Positions 15,143 through 23,287 of a DNA stretch of 32,562 nt are shown here, in pieces. The notes below the pieces were generated by a model, which was not told where the DNA came from, ran no database searches, and saw only the letters and a list, made by a program, of their open reading frames with translations. How positions within the stretch are numbered: position 1 is the first letter of the stretch; each line of letters begins with the position of its first letter. Both the position numbers and the translations under genes were made by a program. This DNA is from an uncultured Collinsella sp. (GTDB lineage: Bacteria > Actinomycetota > Coriobacteriia > Coriobacteriales > Coriobacteriaceae), in assembly GCA_937934355.1 (NCBI GenBank), contig CALGZY010000260.1, positions 1 to 32,562 of the forward strand, read 5' to 3'.

Positions 15143-16041
15143 TACAGCACGCCTCCGATCATCAGCATCAGCTGCGCGGTGATGCAGCCGAAGATAAGCG
15201 AATCGCTACGATCGAGCATGCCGCCGTGGCCCGGGATAAGGTTGCCGGAATCCTTGACGCCCACACCGCGCTTGATGCGCGACTCAATGAGGTCGCCGAT
15301 AACGCCCAGAACGGACACGACCACGCCGCACAGCAGCGCATAGGGCAGGCTGAGCTTGTAGAAGTGCGTCGCCCACAGGATGAGCCAAATCAAAACCGAG
15401 CCCAGGATGCCGCCGACAAACCCCTCCCAGCTCTTTTTGGGAGAGATCTTGGGAACCATCTTGTGCTGGCCGATACGGCTACCCACGATGTAGGCAAACG
15501 AATCGGAGACCCAAAGGGACGCGCAAACGCCCACCGAAAGCAGGGCGCCGGCAAAACCGGGCACGGCATCGCGCAGCAGCACGATAGCCGACAGCATAAA
15601 ACCGGTGTAGATGGGACCCATGAGTGTCACGGCAACATCGGATATGCGGGTACGCGGCGACCAGACATACCAAATGCCCGCAGCGAGCATCAGGGCAAAA
15701 AGCAGGGCATTCAGCAACATCGAATCGCCCAACGCCGACAGCGGAAAGAGTACGGCGGCAGCGATACCCATGCGCTCGTTAGCCATCTTGCCATCGAGCC
15801 TCGTCATACGGAAAAACTCATAGCAGCACAGACCGCTCATGACAGAAACAAAGATGGCCGTGGGCACGATACCCAAAACCAGGCACAGGATAAAGACAAC
15901 GGCGTAGACGATACCGGCGGCGGCACGGGTAATAAAGCCCGCCAGCCACGAACCGGTGCCGCTCTTAGCTGCAGGCGCTCCCGCAGTGGCAGCTTTGCGC
16001 GCAGGCGTCTTGGGAGCAGATGCCTTGGGACGATCGGACAC
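15142..16041 (-). CDS. cdsA: Phosphatidate cytidylyltransferase
   Basis: Forms CDP-diacylglycerol from phosphatidic acid and CTP at the membrane, feeding phospholipid synthesis. 299 residues. A soluble Ala/Lys-rich N-terminus of about 30 residues is followed by some seven to eight hydrophobic segments. The C-terminal family signature is present: KKSWEGFVGG and GDLIESRIKRGVGVKDSG, then PGHGGMLDRSDSL. The start is GTG (SDRPK follows), two bases after the uppS stop. The end overlaps dxr by one base. The basic Ala-rich N-terminal extension is low in complexity and probably disordered. Confidence 0.95.
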   Translation of the reverse strand: MSDRPKASAPKTPARKAATAGAPAAKSGTGSWLAGFITRAAAGIVYAVVFILCLVLGIVPTAIFVSVMSGLCCYEFFRMTRLDGKMANERMGIAAAVLFPLSALGDSMLLNALLFALMLAAGIWYVWSPRTRISDVAVTLMGPIYTGFMLSAIVLLRDAVPGFAGALLSVGVCASLWVSDSFAYIVGSRIGQHKMVPKISPKKSWEGFVGGILGSVLIWLILWATHFYKLSLPYALLCGVVVSVLGVIGDLIESRIKRGVGVKDSGNLIPGHGGMLDRSDSLIFGCITAQLMLMIGGVL

Positions 16042-16043
16042 GA

Positions 16044-16838
16044 TTAAGCCTCCTCGGTCTTGCTCAGACCACCAAACCTACGGTCACGGCCCTGATAGGC
16101 CAAAATGGCGTCGACAAGGCCCCAACGATCAAAGTCGGGCCAATAGGTATCGGTGACGTAGAACTCGGAATAAGCTACCTGCCACAGCAGATAGTTCGAA
16201 AGGCGCAGCTCACCAGAAGTGCGAATCACAAGCTCAGGATCGGGAAGGCCGGCGGTATAGAGGTGGGAAGCCACCATGTCGTCATCAATTGCGGCAGGAT
16301 CGATCTTACCGGCGGCAGCGTCGAGTGCGATCTGACGGACAGCGCGGGTAATCTCGGCACGCGCGCCGTAGTTGACGGCAAGCGCCAGCGTCATGCCGGT
16401 GTGATTGGCGCACTCGGCAAGACCGCGTTCAAAAACGTCGCGAGTCTTCTTGGGCAGCGCGGAAATGTCACCCAAAAAGACAACGCGCACGTTTTCGCGC
16501 TTCAGAAGCGGCAGCTCGTCGATGAACGTCTTGGCAAACAGGTGCATCAGAACGTTGACTTCGTGCTGAGGGCGATTCCAGTTTTCGGTCGAAAACGCAT
16601 AGGCAGAAAGCACGTCGACGCCCAGACGCACGCAAGCGGTAATAATCTCGCGAAGGGAGACGATACCCGCCTTGTGGCCCTCGGTGCGTGCAAGACCGCG
16701 TGATGTGGCCCAACGACCGTTGCCGTCCATAATGCACGAGATATGGTGCGGAATGTTATTGAGGTCAAGGTCGGAAAAACCGACGCCCGCAGGGGCGTCG
16801 GCAAAGTACTCGACCAGTTTATGCTCGTCGTATTGCAC
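16044..16838 (-). CDS. uppS: Isoprenyl transferase (undecaprenyl diphosphate synthase)
   Basis: Cis-prenyltransferase that elongates FPP with IPP to the C55 carrier lipid for peptidoglycan and other wall polymers. 264 residues. The catalytic block is ISCIMDGNGRWA with D38 and the phosphate-binding GNGR. FSTENWNRP is the second conserved block. C-terminal RTSGELRLSNYLLWQVAYSEFY includes the IPP-binding RxSG...R. The start is GTG with GGAG seven bases upstream, inside the frr end. An N-terminal extension of about 25 residues precedes the conserved part. Clusters with frr and cdsA as in many Gram-positives. Confidence 0.96.
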   Translation of the reverse strand: MQYDEHKLVEYFADAPAGVGFSDLDLNNIPHHISCIMDGNGRWATSRGLARTEGHKAGIVSLREIITACVRLGVDVLSAYAFSTENWNRPQHEVNVLMHLFAKTFIDELPLLKRENVRVVFLGDISALPKKTRDVFERGLAECANHTGMTLALAVNYGARAEITRAVRQIALDAAAGKIDPAAIDDDMVASHLYTAGLPDPELVIRTSGELRLSNYLLWQVAYSEFYVTDTYWPDFDRWGLVDAILAYQGRDRRFGGLSKTEEA

Positions 16839-16839
16839 C

Positions 16840-17376
16840 TTAGATCTCCATGACCTCGGCTTCTTTTTCCTTCAGAAGCTCCTCGACCTTGGCGACATAC
16901 TCATCGGTGTGCTTCTGGACCTTGGCCTGCTCGCGACGGACATCGTCCTCGGTGAGCTCCTCATCGCGCTCGAGCTTGTTGTTGAAGTCGCGACGGATGT
17001 TACGGATAGACACCTTGGCCTGCTCGGCGTACTCGCGGCACTCCTTGACGAGCTCGCGACGGCGTTCCTCGGTGGGAGCCGGGAACGGCAGACGAACGAC
17101 GGTGCCATCGGAGTTGGGGGTAATACCCAGATCGGAAGCGCCGATGGCCTTGACGATGGCGTTGATAAGCGCCTTGTCCCACGGCTCGATGAGCAGCATG
17201 TGGGCCTCGGGGGTCTTTACGGCGGCAACCTGCGTAACCGGCGTGGGAACACCGTAATAATCGACGGTGATGTCGGACAGAATGTTGGCATTGGCGCGGC
17301 CGGTACGGACCTTGGAGAAGTTATGCTTGAGGGACTCGAGCGACTTGTCCATATGGGCGGTGATGTTCTCTGCCAT
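16840..17376 (-). CDS. frr: Ribosome recycling factor
   Basis: RRF splits post-termination ribosomes together with EF-G. 178 residues with the normal ending EKEAEVMEI. Conserved parts are MDKSLESLKHNFSKVRTGRANANIL at the N-terminus (first helix), YYGVPTPVTQVA, and the C-terminal helices with VRLPFPAPTEERRRELVK and VSIRNIRRDFN. AGGAGG overlapping the pyrH stop serves the ATG. Sits directly behind pyrH, the conserved order in most bacteria. Confidence 0.98.
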   Translation of the reverse strand: MAENITAHMDKSLESLKHNFSKVRTGRANANILSDITVDYYGVPTPVTQVAAVKTPEAHMLLIEPWDKALINAIVKAIGASDLGITPNSDGTVVRLPFPAPTEERRRELVKECREYAEQAKVSIRNIRRDFNNKLERDEELTEDDVRREQAKVQKHTDEYVAKVEELLKEKEAEVMEI

Positions 17377-17378
17377 GC

Positions 17379-18101
17379 TTAATCCTCCTGATAGACGAGC
17401 GTGCCGACGGGCTCACCCGCGAGCGCGCGCTTGACGGTGTCCTCGCCATCGATGTTGAGGACCAAAATCGGCATACGGTTATCCTGGCACAGTGCCGTAG
17501 CCGTGGAATCCATAACCTGCAGGCCGCGGACGAGAACCTCGTGATAGGTAATCTTGTCAAAACGGACGGCATCGGCGCACTTGACGGGATCCTTGTCGTA
17601 GATGCCGTCAACCTTGGTGGCTTTAATCAGAATCTCGGCGCCGATCTCGCACGCACGAAGAGCCGCGGCGGTGTCGGTCGTAAAGTACGGATTGCCCGAA
17701 CCGGCGGCAAAAATAACGACGTTGCCCTTGGAAAGGTGGTTGATGGCGCGACGGCGAATATAGGGCTCGCAGATCTCGTTCATCTGGATAGCGCTCATCA
17801 CGCGGCAGGGAACATCGTTATGCTCGAAGGCATCCTGCAGGGCGAGCGCGTTCATAACGGTTGCCAGCATGCCCATGTAGTCGGCCTGAGCACGCTCCAT
17901 GCCACCGGCAGCGCCGGCCATGCCGCGGAAAATATTGCCGCCGCCAACAACGACGCCAACTTCGTGACCAACGGCGAGCAGCTCTTTGACCTGCTTAGCA
18001 AGATGGTCGGTAACCTTGGGGTCGATGCCATATTGGCCGTCGCCCATCAGCGCTTCGCCGGAAAGCTTCAGAAGCACGCGTTTATATCGGATGTCGGACA
18101 A
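17379..18101 (-). CDS. pyrH: UMP kinase
   Basis: Hexameric bacterial UMP kinase of the amino-acid-kinase fold, making UDP. 240 residues: [14 protein letters not shown] at the N-terminus, [44 protein letters not shown], and [12 protein letters not shown]. The start is TTG with AAAGGAGG six bases upstream; no ATG lies nearby. It begins the transcription unit that runs to proS: a terminator separates it from tsf, and a candidate promoter lies in the gap. It links the pyrimidine theme of the left end to this cluster, although the two are 13 kb apart. Confidence 0.97.
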   Translation of the reverse strand: MSDIRYKRVLLKLSGEALMGDGQYGIDPKVTDHLAKQVKELLAVGHEVGVVVGGGNIFRGMAGAAGGMERAQADYMGMLATVMNALALQDAFEHNDVPCRVMSAIQMNEICEPYIRRRAINHLSKGNVVIFAAGSGNPYFTTDTAAALRACEIGAEILIKATKVDGIYDKDPVKCADAVRFDKITYHEVLVRGLQVMDSTATALCQDNRMPILVLNIDGEDTVKRALAGEPVGTLVYQED

Positions 18102-18131
18102 AGCGATCCTCCTTTAGATTGAACTCTCAAC

Positions 18132-18140
18132 ATTCTATCA
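18132..18140 (-). promoter_or_regulatory. Candidate pyrH promoter (extended -10)
   Basis: TGATAGAAT on the minus strand, an extended -10 placed after the tsf terminator and about 30 bases before the pyrH start. No clear -35. A 6-bp hairpin (GGCTCT/AGAGCC at 18143-18158) occupies the spacer region and could be an operator or a coincidence. Confidence 0.4.
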
Positions 18141-18161
18141 AAGGCTCTAAGAAGAGCCATG

Positions 18162-18196
18162 AAAAAGCAGGCTGTGAGTAAAACCCACAGCCTGCT
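18162..18196 (-). terminator. Terminator between tsf and pyrH
   Basis: A perfect 11-bp stem AGCAGGCTGTG/CACAGCCTGCT with a 9-base loop, followed in the minus-strand RNA by five Us. It separates rpsB-tsf from pyrH-frr, which many bacteria transcribe together. Confidence 0.93.
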
Positions 18197-18219
18197 CATT
18201 ACCAGCTACAAGAGCTTAT

Positions 18220-19089
18220 TTACTCGCCACGGACCAGACGGTCAAAGGCAACGACGGTAATGGTGTCGCCGAGCTCCTTGGAGACCTGCTCAGCGTACTT
18301 CTTGATGGTGAGGGAGCTGTCCTTGATAAACTCCTGCTCGGTGAGCACGGACTGCTTGTAGAACTTCTCCAGACGGCCGACAGCCATCTTCTCCTGAATG
18401 GCCTCGGGCTTGCCGGACTCGGCAGCCTGAGCCATGTAGATCTGCTTCTCGTGCTCGACGGTCTCGGCCGGAACCTGATCGCGGGTAGCGCAGATCGGGG
18501 CGACGGCGGCAACCTGAAGGGCAACGTCGTGAGCGAAGGTCTTGAAGGACTCAGCCTGAGCGGTCTCGGCCTTCTCGAAAGCAAACTCGACGAGAACGCC
18601 GATCTTACCACCCATGTGGATGTAAGAAGCGAGCGCGCCGTTCTCAGCCTTGCGGGCGGCGAAACGGGAAATCTTCATGTTCTCGCCCATGATGTGAATC
18701 ATCTCGGTGAGCTCGGAGGAAACGGTCTCCTCGCCCATCGGCTTCTCGAGCAGAGCGTCGACATCGGCCGGCTCGGTGGTAGCGACAACCTCGGCGACCT
18801 TGGAAGCAAAGCCGGTGAACTTGGCGTTGGAGCCAACGAAGTCGGTCTCGCAGGAGAGCTCGAGCAGAGCGCCGGTCTTGCCATCCTCGGAGACGAACGC
18901 GGCGACAGCGCCCTCGTTGGTCTCACGGCCAGCCTTCTTGGCAGCCTTGGCAAGGCCGTTCTTACGCAGAACGTCGACAGCGGCGTCCATGTCGCCGTCA
19001 GCCTCGACGAGAGCCTTCTTGCACTCCATCATCGGGGAGTCGGTCATCTCGCGGAGCTGCTTGACCATAGCGGCGGTAATCTGGGCCAT
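18220..19089 (-). CDS. tsf: Translation elongation factor Ts
   Basis: Nucleotide exchange factor for EF-Tu. 289 residues. The N-terminal UBA-like module has QLREMTDSPMMECKKALVEADGD, followed by the LRKNGLAKAAKKAGR linker and the core motif CETDFVGSN (80-88) that contacts EF-Tu. The C-terminus ends in VAFDRLVRGE. The true start is the ATG of MAQITAAM behind GAAAGGA; a TTG five codons upstream overlaps that site and is not used. Second gene of rpsB-tsf, ending at a strong terminator. Confidence 0.97.
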   Translation of the reverse strand: MAQITAAMVKQLREMTDSPMMECKKALVEADGDMDAAVDVLRKNGLAKAAKKAGRETNEGAVAAFVSEDGKTGALLELSCETDFVGSNAKFTGFASKVAEVVATTEPADVDALLEKPMGEETVSSELTEMIHIMGENMKISRFAARKAENGALASYIHMGGKIGVLVEFAFEKAETAQAESFKTFAHDVALQVAAVAPICATRDQVPAETVEHEKQIYMAQAAESGKPEAIQEKMAVGRLEKFYKQSVLTEQEFIKDSSLTIKKYAEQVSKELGDTITVVAFDRLVRGE

Positions 19090-19134
19090 TGTGGTTCCTT
19101 TCAAAGAGATGAAAAAGAATTAACTAAGACTGAT

Positions 19135-19863
19135 TTACTCGGCCTTGGGCTCAGCGGCCATCTCGGCCTCGGAGACCTGCTCCTTGCCGGAGCCAGCGAG
19201 GCAGGCGTCAGCCATGAGCTCGCACATAAGGGTGACAGCGGAGATAGCGTCATCGTTGCAGGGGATGCCGTACTCGACCTCGTCGGGATCGGAGTTGGTG
19301 TCGATCAGGGCGACGACGGGGATGTTCAGGCGCTGGGCCTCCTTGATGGCGTTCTCCTCGCGCTTGGTGTCGATGACGAAGAGAGCCTGCGGCAGACCCT
19401 TCATGTCGCGGGCGCCACCGAGGTTGGTCTGGAGCTTAGTGAGCTCCTTGCCGAGAACAGCCTGCTCCTTCTTGGGCAGAACAGCCATGCGGCCGTCCTC
19501 GACCATGGCCTCGAGCTCCTCCATGCGGTTGATGCGGGAGCGGATGGTGACGAAGTTGGTCAGCATACCGCCGAGCCAACGCTGGTTGATGTAAGGCATG
19601 TTGGCGCGCTCAGCAGCGTTCTTGACGGCCTCCTGAGCCTGCTTCTTGGTGCCGACGAACAGCACGTTGCCACCCTTGGCGACGTTCTTGACGAAGGTGT
19701 AGGCCTGGTCGGCGTCGAGGATGGTCTGCTTGAGGTCAAGGATATAGATGCCGTTGCGCTCACCGAAGATGAACGGCTTCATCTTGGGGTTCCAGCGACG
19801 GGTCTGATGACCGAAGTGGCAGCCGGCCTCGAGCAGGGTGCGGATATTAATCTTGGTAGCCAT
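19135..19863 (-). CDS. rpsB: 30S ribosomal protein S2
   Basis: S2 of the small subunit platform. 242 residues: the start segment [59 protein letters not shown], and [13 protein letters not shown]. The last 20 or so residues are an acidic Ala/Glu-rich tail. CAGGAGG precedes the ATG. It heads the rpsB-tsf unit behind a strong promoter and a structured leader of about 135 nucleotides. Confidence 0.98.
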   Translation of the reverse strand: MATKINIRTLLEAGCHFGHQTRRWNPKMKPFIFGERNGIYILDLKQTILDADQAYTFVKNVAKGGNVLFVGTKKQAQEAVKNAAERANMPYINQRWLGGMLTNFVTIRSRINRMEELEAMVEDGRMAVLPKKEQAVLGKELTKLQTNLGGARDMKGLPQALFVIDTKREENAIKEAQRLNIPVVALIDTNSDPDEVEYGIPCNDDAISAVTLMCELMADACLAGSGKEQVSEAEMAAEPKAE

Positions 19864-19998
19864 GTTAAACCTCCTGTGGTTTGCCTCCGCGCGGGGTCAT
19901 CCTCCAAAACCAACCCGGACATGTGCTACCAAAGCCCGGGCACCACGGTATGAAGTAGCCGCGCGTGCGTGATAAAAACATGTTGCCGTGAAGCAACC
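19864..19998 (-). promoter_or_regulatory. Structured leader of rpsB
   Basis: Between the predicted start site and the rpsB ATG lie about 135 bases with no gene. The 5' end folds as a hairpin GTTGC/GCAAC (19982-19997) followed by ATGTTTTT. Further on, CCCGG/CCGGG (19914-19940) competes with GTGC/GCAC using overlapping bases. Three GGAGG words occur, only the last placed for rpsB. The layout would suit autoregulation by S2, known for other bacteria, but I cannot match a described motif. Confidence 0.4.
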
Positions 19999-20004
19999 CG
20001 ATGA

Positions 20005-20033
20005 ATGATAGCAGGAATGCCTCTTCCTGCCAA
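20005..20033 (-). promoter_or_regulatory. rpsB-tsf promoter
   Basis: TTGGCA, exactly 17 bases, TATCAT, with TG one base before the -10. The best sigma-70-type promoter in the window, suiting a ribosomal protein gene. Confidence 0.82.
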
Positions 20034-20082
20034 CCCGCAATCAAAACCACACACCTGAGTGCGACGCGGGACGTCCCAACCA

Positions 20083-21003
20083 CTATTCGCCGCGGGGATG
20101 GGCTTGAGCCACAGCCCGCTTAAGCCGATCGGGTGTGAGATGCGTGTAGATCTGCGTCGTGGACAGGCTCGCATGACCTAACAGCTCTTGAACCGAGCGC
20201 AGGTCCGCACCGCCCTCGAGCAAGTCGGTCGCAAAGGTATGGCGCATCGCATGCGGGGCGATGTCGGCCGGAATGCCGGCGAGCGTCGCCAGCGTATGGA
20301 ACCGCCGCCGGAGCATGGCGGCGCTCATGCGATTGCCGCGCGCCGATATAAGCAGCGGATGCGGCCCGGTAGCGAGGTCGCGGCGCTTTGCCCGAGCGAG
20401 CAACTCCGGCCTCCCCTCTTCAATATAGAGACGCGTCACATCGAGCGCACGACGATACAGAGGAACGATGCGCTCCTTGCTTCCCTTGCCCCACAGGCGC
20501 AGCGTGCGCTCGGACCATGAGATGGATTCCACATTGAGCGCCGCAAGCTCTGAGATGCGGGCACCCGAGGCATAGAGCAGCTCGAGCATCGCAGCATCGC
20601 GCAGTCCCGCGGGTGTCGAGGTATCAGGCGTCTTGAGCAGCGCCTCGACCTGCTGGGTCGTAAGGACGCCCGGCAGGTCACGCGGCAGCTTGGGCGATGC
20701 GATCGCCGAGACCGCATCGCCCTCGACAATCCCCTCGGCAGCCATCCAGCGATAGAGAGATCGAATAGCCGACAGGTGCGCCGGAAGCGTTCGGGGAGCC
20801 ACCTGCTCACGCGAAAGCTCGGCAAGATAGCGACGAATGGTGCGCACGTCGGCAGCGAAAGCATCAATATTCTCGCGCTCGCACCAGACAGCAAAGCGCT
20901 CTAGCCTCGAGCCATAGGCCGTCACCGTGTTGGGAGAAAGTCCCTCAACACGTGCGATATAGGCGATAAACGAGTCGACGGTGTCGTACAGATCAAAGGC
21001 TAT
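20083..21003 (-). CDS. xerC: Tyrosine recombinase XerC-like
   Basis: Site-specific recombinase, probably of the Xer pair resolving chromosome dimers. Catalytic residues are visible: Arg in ASGARISEL, Lys in GKGSKER, HxxR in HAMRHTFATDLL, His in LLGHASLSTTQIY, and the nucleophile Tyr in IYTHL. The N-terminal SAM-like DNA-binding domain needs the segment FDLYDTVDSFIAYIARVEGLSPNT, which lies upstream of the first standard start (GTG at 20925). That segment is open in frame back to an ATA at 21001-21003, which has GGAGG nine bases upstream and overlaps the trmFO stop; a CTG is at 20989-20991. I therefore extend the gene to 21003 as the likely coding range. The start could be ATA, CTG, or a mutated ATG. 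Follows trmFO, the common trmFO-xerC order. Confidence 0.85.
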   Translation of the reverse strand: MAFDLYDTVDSFIAYIARVEGLSPNTVTAYGSRLERFAVWCERENIDAFAADVRTIRRYLAELSREQVAPRTLPAHLSAIRSLYRWMAAEGIVEGDAVSAIASPKLPRDLPGVLTTQQVEALLKTPDTSTPAGLRDAAMLELLYASGARISELAALNVESISWSERTLRLWGKGSKERIVPLYRRALDVTRLYIEEGRPELLARAKRRDLATGPHPLLISARGNRMSAAMLRRRFHTLATLAGIPADIAPHAMRHTFATDLLEGGADLRSVQELLGHASLSTTQIYTHLTPDRLKRAVAQAHPRGE

Positions 21004-22337
21004 GACCGGTCGCCTCCAAACAAGTCGGAGCGCGTGGCCAAGTAGGCATCAAGGGCCTCGAGGGCGCGATCCGCATAAGCCTGATAGCGGTCGCGTTTGC
21101 TGCGGCGCTTACCATCCTCGAGTGGCGGCACCAGGCCAAAGTTGACATGCATAGGCTGATAGCCCACGGTGGCAGGATCGGTCGCATAGCCCACGAGCGC
21201 ACCCAGGGCGCCCACACGCGGCAACTCGACGCCCGCGGCACCGATAGCCTCGGCATAGGTGTTGAGCGCCGCGAGCAGACCTGTCGCCACGGCTTCCATG
21301 TACCCCTCGGTGCCGGTGATCTGACCGGCCAGGCGCACGCCGGTACCGGGCACAGCAAAGGTGCCATCGAGCACGTGAGGGGCGTCGACAAAGGTATTGC
21401 GGTGCATGACACCGTAGCGGAAGAACTCAGCGTTCTCCAGGCCCGGCACCATATGGAAGACGCGCTTCTGCTCGCCAAAGGTCAAGTTGGTCTGGAAGCC
21501 CACCAGGTTATAGGCGGTCTTCTCCTTGTTCTCGGCACGCAGCTGAATCGCCGCCCAGGGGCGACGTCCGGTACGCGGGTCGGTGAGGCCGACGGGCTTC
21601 ATGGCGCCAAAGCGAATGGCGTCCTTGCCGGTGCGCGCAACTTCCTCGGCAGGCTGGCAGGCCTGGAACAGATCGCCGCCCTCAAAGTCTTTGAGCACCA
21701 CGCGGTCGGCCGTGGTAAGCGCCTCGATAAAGGCCTCGTACTCCTCCTTATTGAGCGGAGCGTTGAGATAGTCGCCGCTCCCCTGCTCCTCGTAGCGCGA
21801 CTGCGAGAACAGCACGTCCATATCGAGCGTGGAGGCATCGACGATCGGCGCCGCAGCATCAAAGAATGCCAGGGCATCGCCACCGACGAGCTTCATAACC
21901 TCTTCGCTCAGCGCCGGTGAACACAGCGGGCCCGCGGCAATGACCACGTGACCCTCGGAAATCTGCGTGACCTCGCCGTGCACGACCTCGATATTGGGAC
22001 GAGCGGCAACCTCGGCCTCGACAAGCTCGGAAAACTTGACGCGGTCGACCGCCAGGGCGCCACCGGCGGGAACAGCCGCGCGATGGGCGCAATCGAGCAG
22101 GACTGAACCCATGCGCTCAAGCTCGGCCTTCAGCAAACCAGCCGCGGAATCCGGACGGGTCGACTTAAACGAATTGGAGCAGACGAGCTCTGCCAGGTGA
22201 TCGGTGTGGTGGGCCGGGGAGCTCACCTGGGGGCGCATCTCGCACAGCTTTACGGCAAACCCGCGATCTGCCAGCTGGATCGCGCATTCCGAACCCGCCA
22301 GACCGCCACCGATAACTGTCACCTGATCGAACTGCAT
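21000..22337 (-). CDS. trmFO: Folate-dependent tRNA (uracil-54-C5) methyltransferase
   Basis: Makes ribothymidine-54 in the tRNA T-loop using methylene-tetrahydrofolate and FAD, the Gram-positive alternative to TrmA. 445 residues: the FAD dinucleotide motif VIGGGLAGSE (about 8-17) and CEMRP, then LVCSNSFKS with a catalytic Cys, DRVKFSE, GDLFQACQPAEEVARTG, and VGFQTNLTFGEQKRVF, all typical of TrmFO rather than MnmG. The ATG follows AAAGGTG at normal spacing; a TTG two codons earlier is less likely. Lies 14 bases behind dprA and runs into xerC. Confidence 0.97.
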   Translation of the reverse strand: MQFDQVTVIGGGLAGSECAIQLADRGFAVKLCEMRPQVSSPAHHTDHLAELVCSNSFKSTRPDSAAGLLKAELERMGSVLLDCAHRAAVPAGGALAVDRVKFSELVEAEVAARPNIEVVHGEVTQISEGHVVIAAGPLCSPALSEEVMKLVGGDALAFFDAAAPIVDASTLDMDVLFSQSRYEEQGSGDYLNAPLNKEEYEAFIEALTTADRVVLKDFEGGDLFQACQPAEEVARTGKDAIRFGAMKPVGLTDPRTGRRPWAAIQLRAENKEKTAYNLVGFQTNLTFGEQKRVFHMVPGLENAEFFRYGVMHRNTFVDAPHVLDGTFAVPGTGVRLAGQITGTEGYMEAVATGLLAALNTYAEAIGAAGVELPRVGALGALVGYATDPATVGYQPMHVNFGLVPPLEDGKRRSKRDRYQAYADRALEALDAYLATRSDLFGGDRS

Positions 22338-22351
22338 CTGCAAACACCTTT

Positions 22352-23287
22352 CTAATTGACACGTTTTCCATTGTGACCGAAGGGTGTCTGGGCGTGAAGG
22401 GCAAACTTGGAGGGCGCATACCTTCCATCCATCATCCGCTCGATAAGGCCCTCGAGTTCAAGCGAACCCAAGAGTTTGAGTACGCCGGCAGCATCGAGCG
22501 AGACGAGCGCCGCAATGTCGTCGACCTTGAGCGGAGAGGCGATGAGCGCATGCATCACGGTCTGCTGCGTTGGATCCAGGTCGGCAATGCCGGGAGCATC
22601 GGGGCGCGAGTAGCGCAGGGTGCCGTAGATGCGTGAGATAGCCATCTCGATAGATTCCTCGTCGATGATGCAGCAGGCACCGTTCGCAATGAGGTAATTC
22701 GTGCCACGCGACTCGGGCGATAGGATCGACCCCGGCACGGCAAGAAGTTCGCGCCCCAAATCCATAGCAGCCTCGGCTGTGGAAAACGTCCCAGAAGGCA
22801 TACCCGCCTCGGATACAAAGAGGGCTTGCGACAGGGCCGCGATCACGCGATTGCGGCGCGGAAAGGCAAACTTGCGCGGACCCATGCCCCACGGAGAGAT
22901 CGACACGACCGCGCCACCCGTATCGAGCGTGCGGGTAATAAGCCCCGCGCTCGAACGCGGGTAGACCACGTCGGCGCCCGTCCCCAGCACCACGACGTGT
23001 TTGCCGCCGGCGTTGACCGCAGCCCAACCCGAGGCCTGGTCACAACCGACCGCGCCGCCCGAAACAACCGTCACGCCCGCATCAACCGCCACTTTTGCCG
23101 CAAGCTCTGCCACGGCAAGACCATACGGCGAGGCCTTGCGCGCGCCGATGATGGCGAGCGCGGGCGTCGAAAGCACCTCGGGGTTGCCGCGCACATAAAG
23201 CGTCTGGGGTACATCAGAAAGCTCCAAAACGGTCTCGGGATACAACGCATCACCTGGATGCAGTTCGAAGGTCCCCTCGGCCATCAT
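22352..23287 (-). CDS. dprA: DNA-processing protein DprA (Smf)
   Basis: Binds incoming single-stranded DNA and loads RecA during natural transformation; also widespread in bacteria not known to be competent. 311 residues. The extended Rossmann fold has AIIGARKASPYG, VSGGAVGCDQASGWAA, VVVLGTGADVVYPRSS, FPRRNRVIAALSQALFVSEA, and SRGTNYLIANGA. The C-terminal winged-helix DML1-like domain is about 235-300. The N-terminal SAM domain of some homologues is absent or very short. ATGATG at the start: the first ATG overlaps the comM stop (ATGA) and follows AAGGAGG, so I use it. Upstream frame is open but unrelated. Confidence 0.95.
   Translation of the reverse strand: MMAEGTFELHPGDALYPETVLELSDVPQTLYVRGNPEVLSTPALAIIGARKASPYGLAVAELAAKVAVDAGVTVVSGGAVGCDQASGWAAVNAGGKHVVVLGTGADVVYPRSSAGLITRTLDTGGAVVSISPWGMGPRKFAFPRRNRVIAALSQALFVSEAGMPSGTFSTAEAAMDLGRELLAVPGSILSPESRGTNYLIANGACCIIDEESIEMAISRIYGTLRYSRPDAPGIADLDPTQQTVMHALIASPLKVDDIAALVSLDAAGVLKLLGSLELEGLIERMMDGRYAPSKFALHAQTPFGHNGKRVN

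Noticed and set aside
18143..18158. Second terminator before pyrH (GGCTCT/AGAGCC hairpin)
   Set aside because: Only 6 bp of stem and followed by TTTGATAG, which is better read as an extended -10 element.
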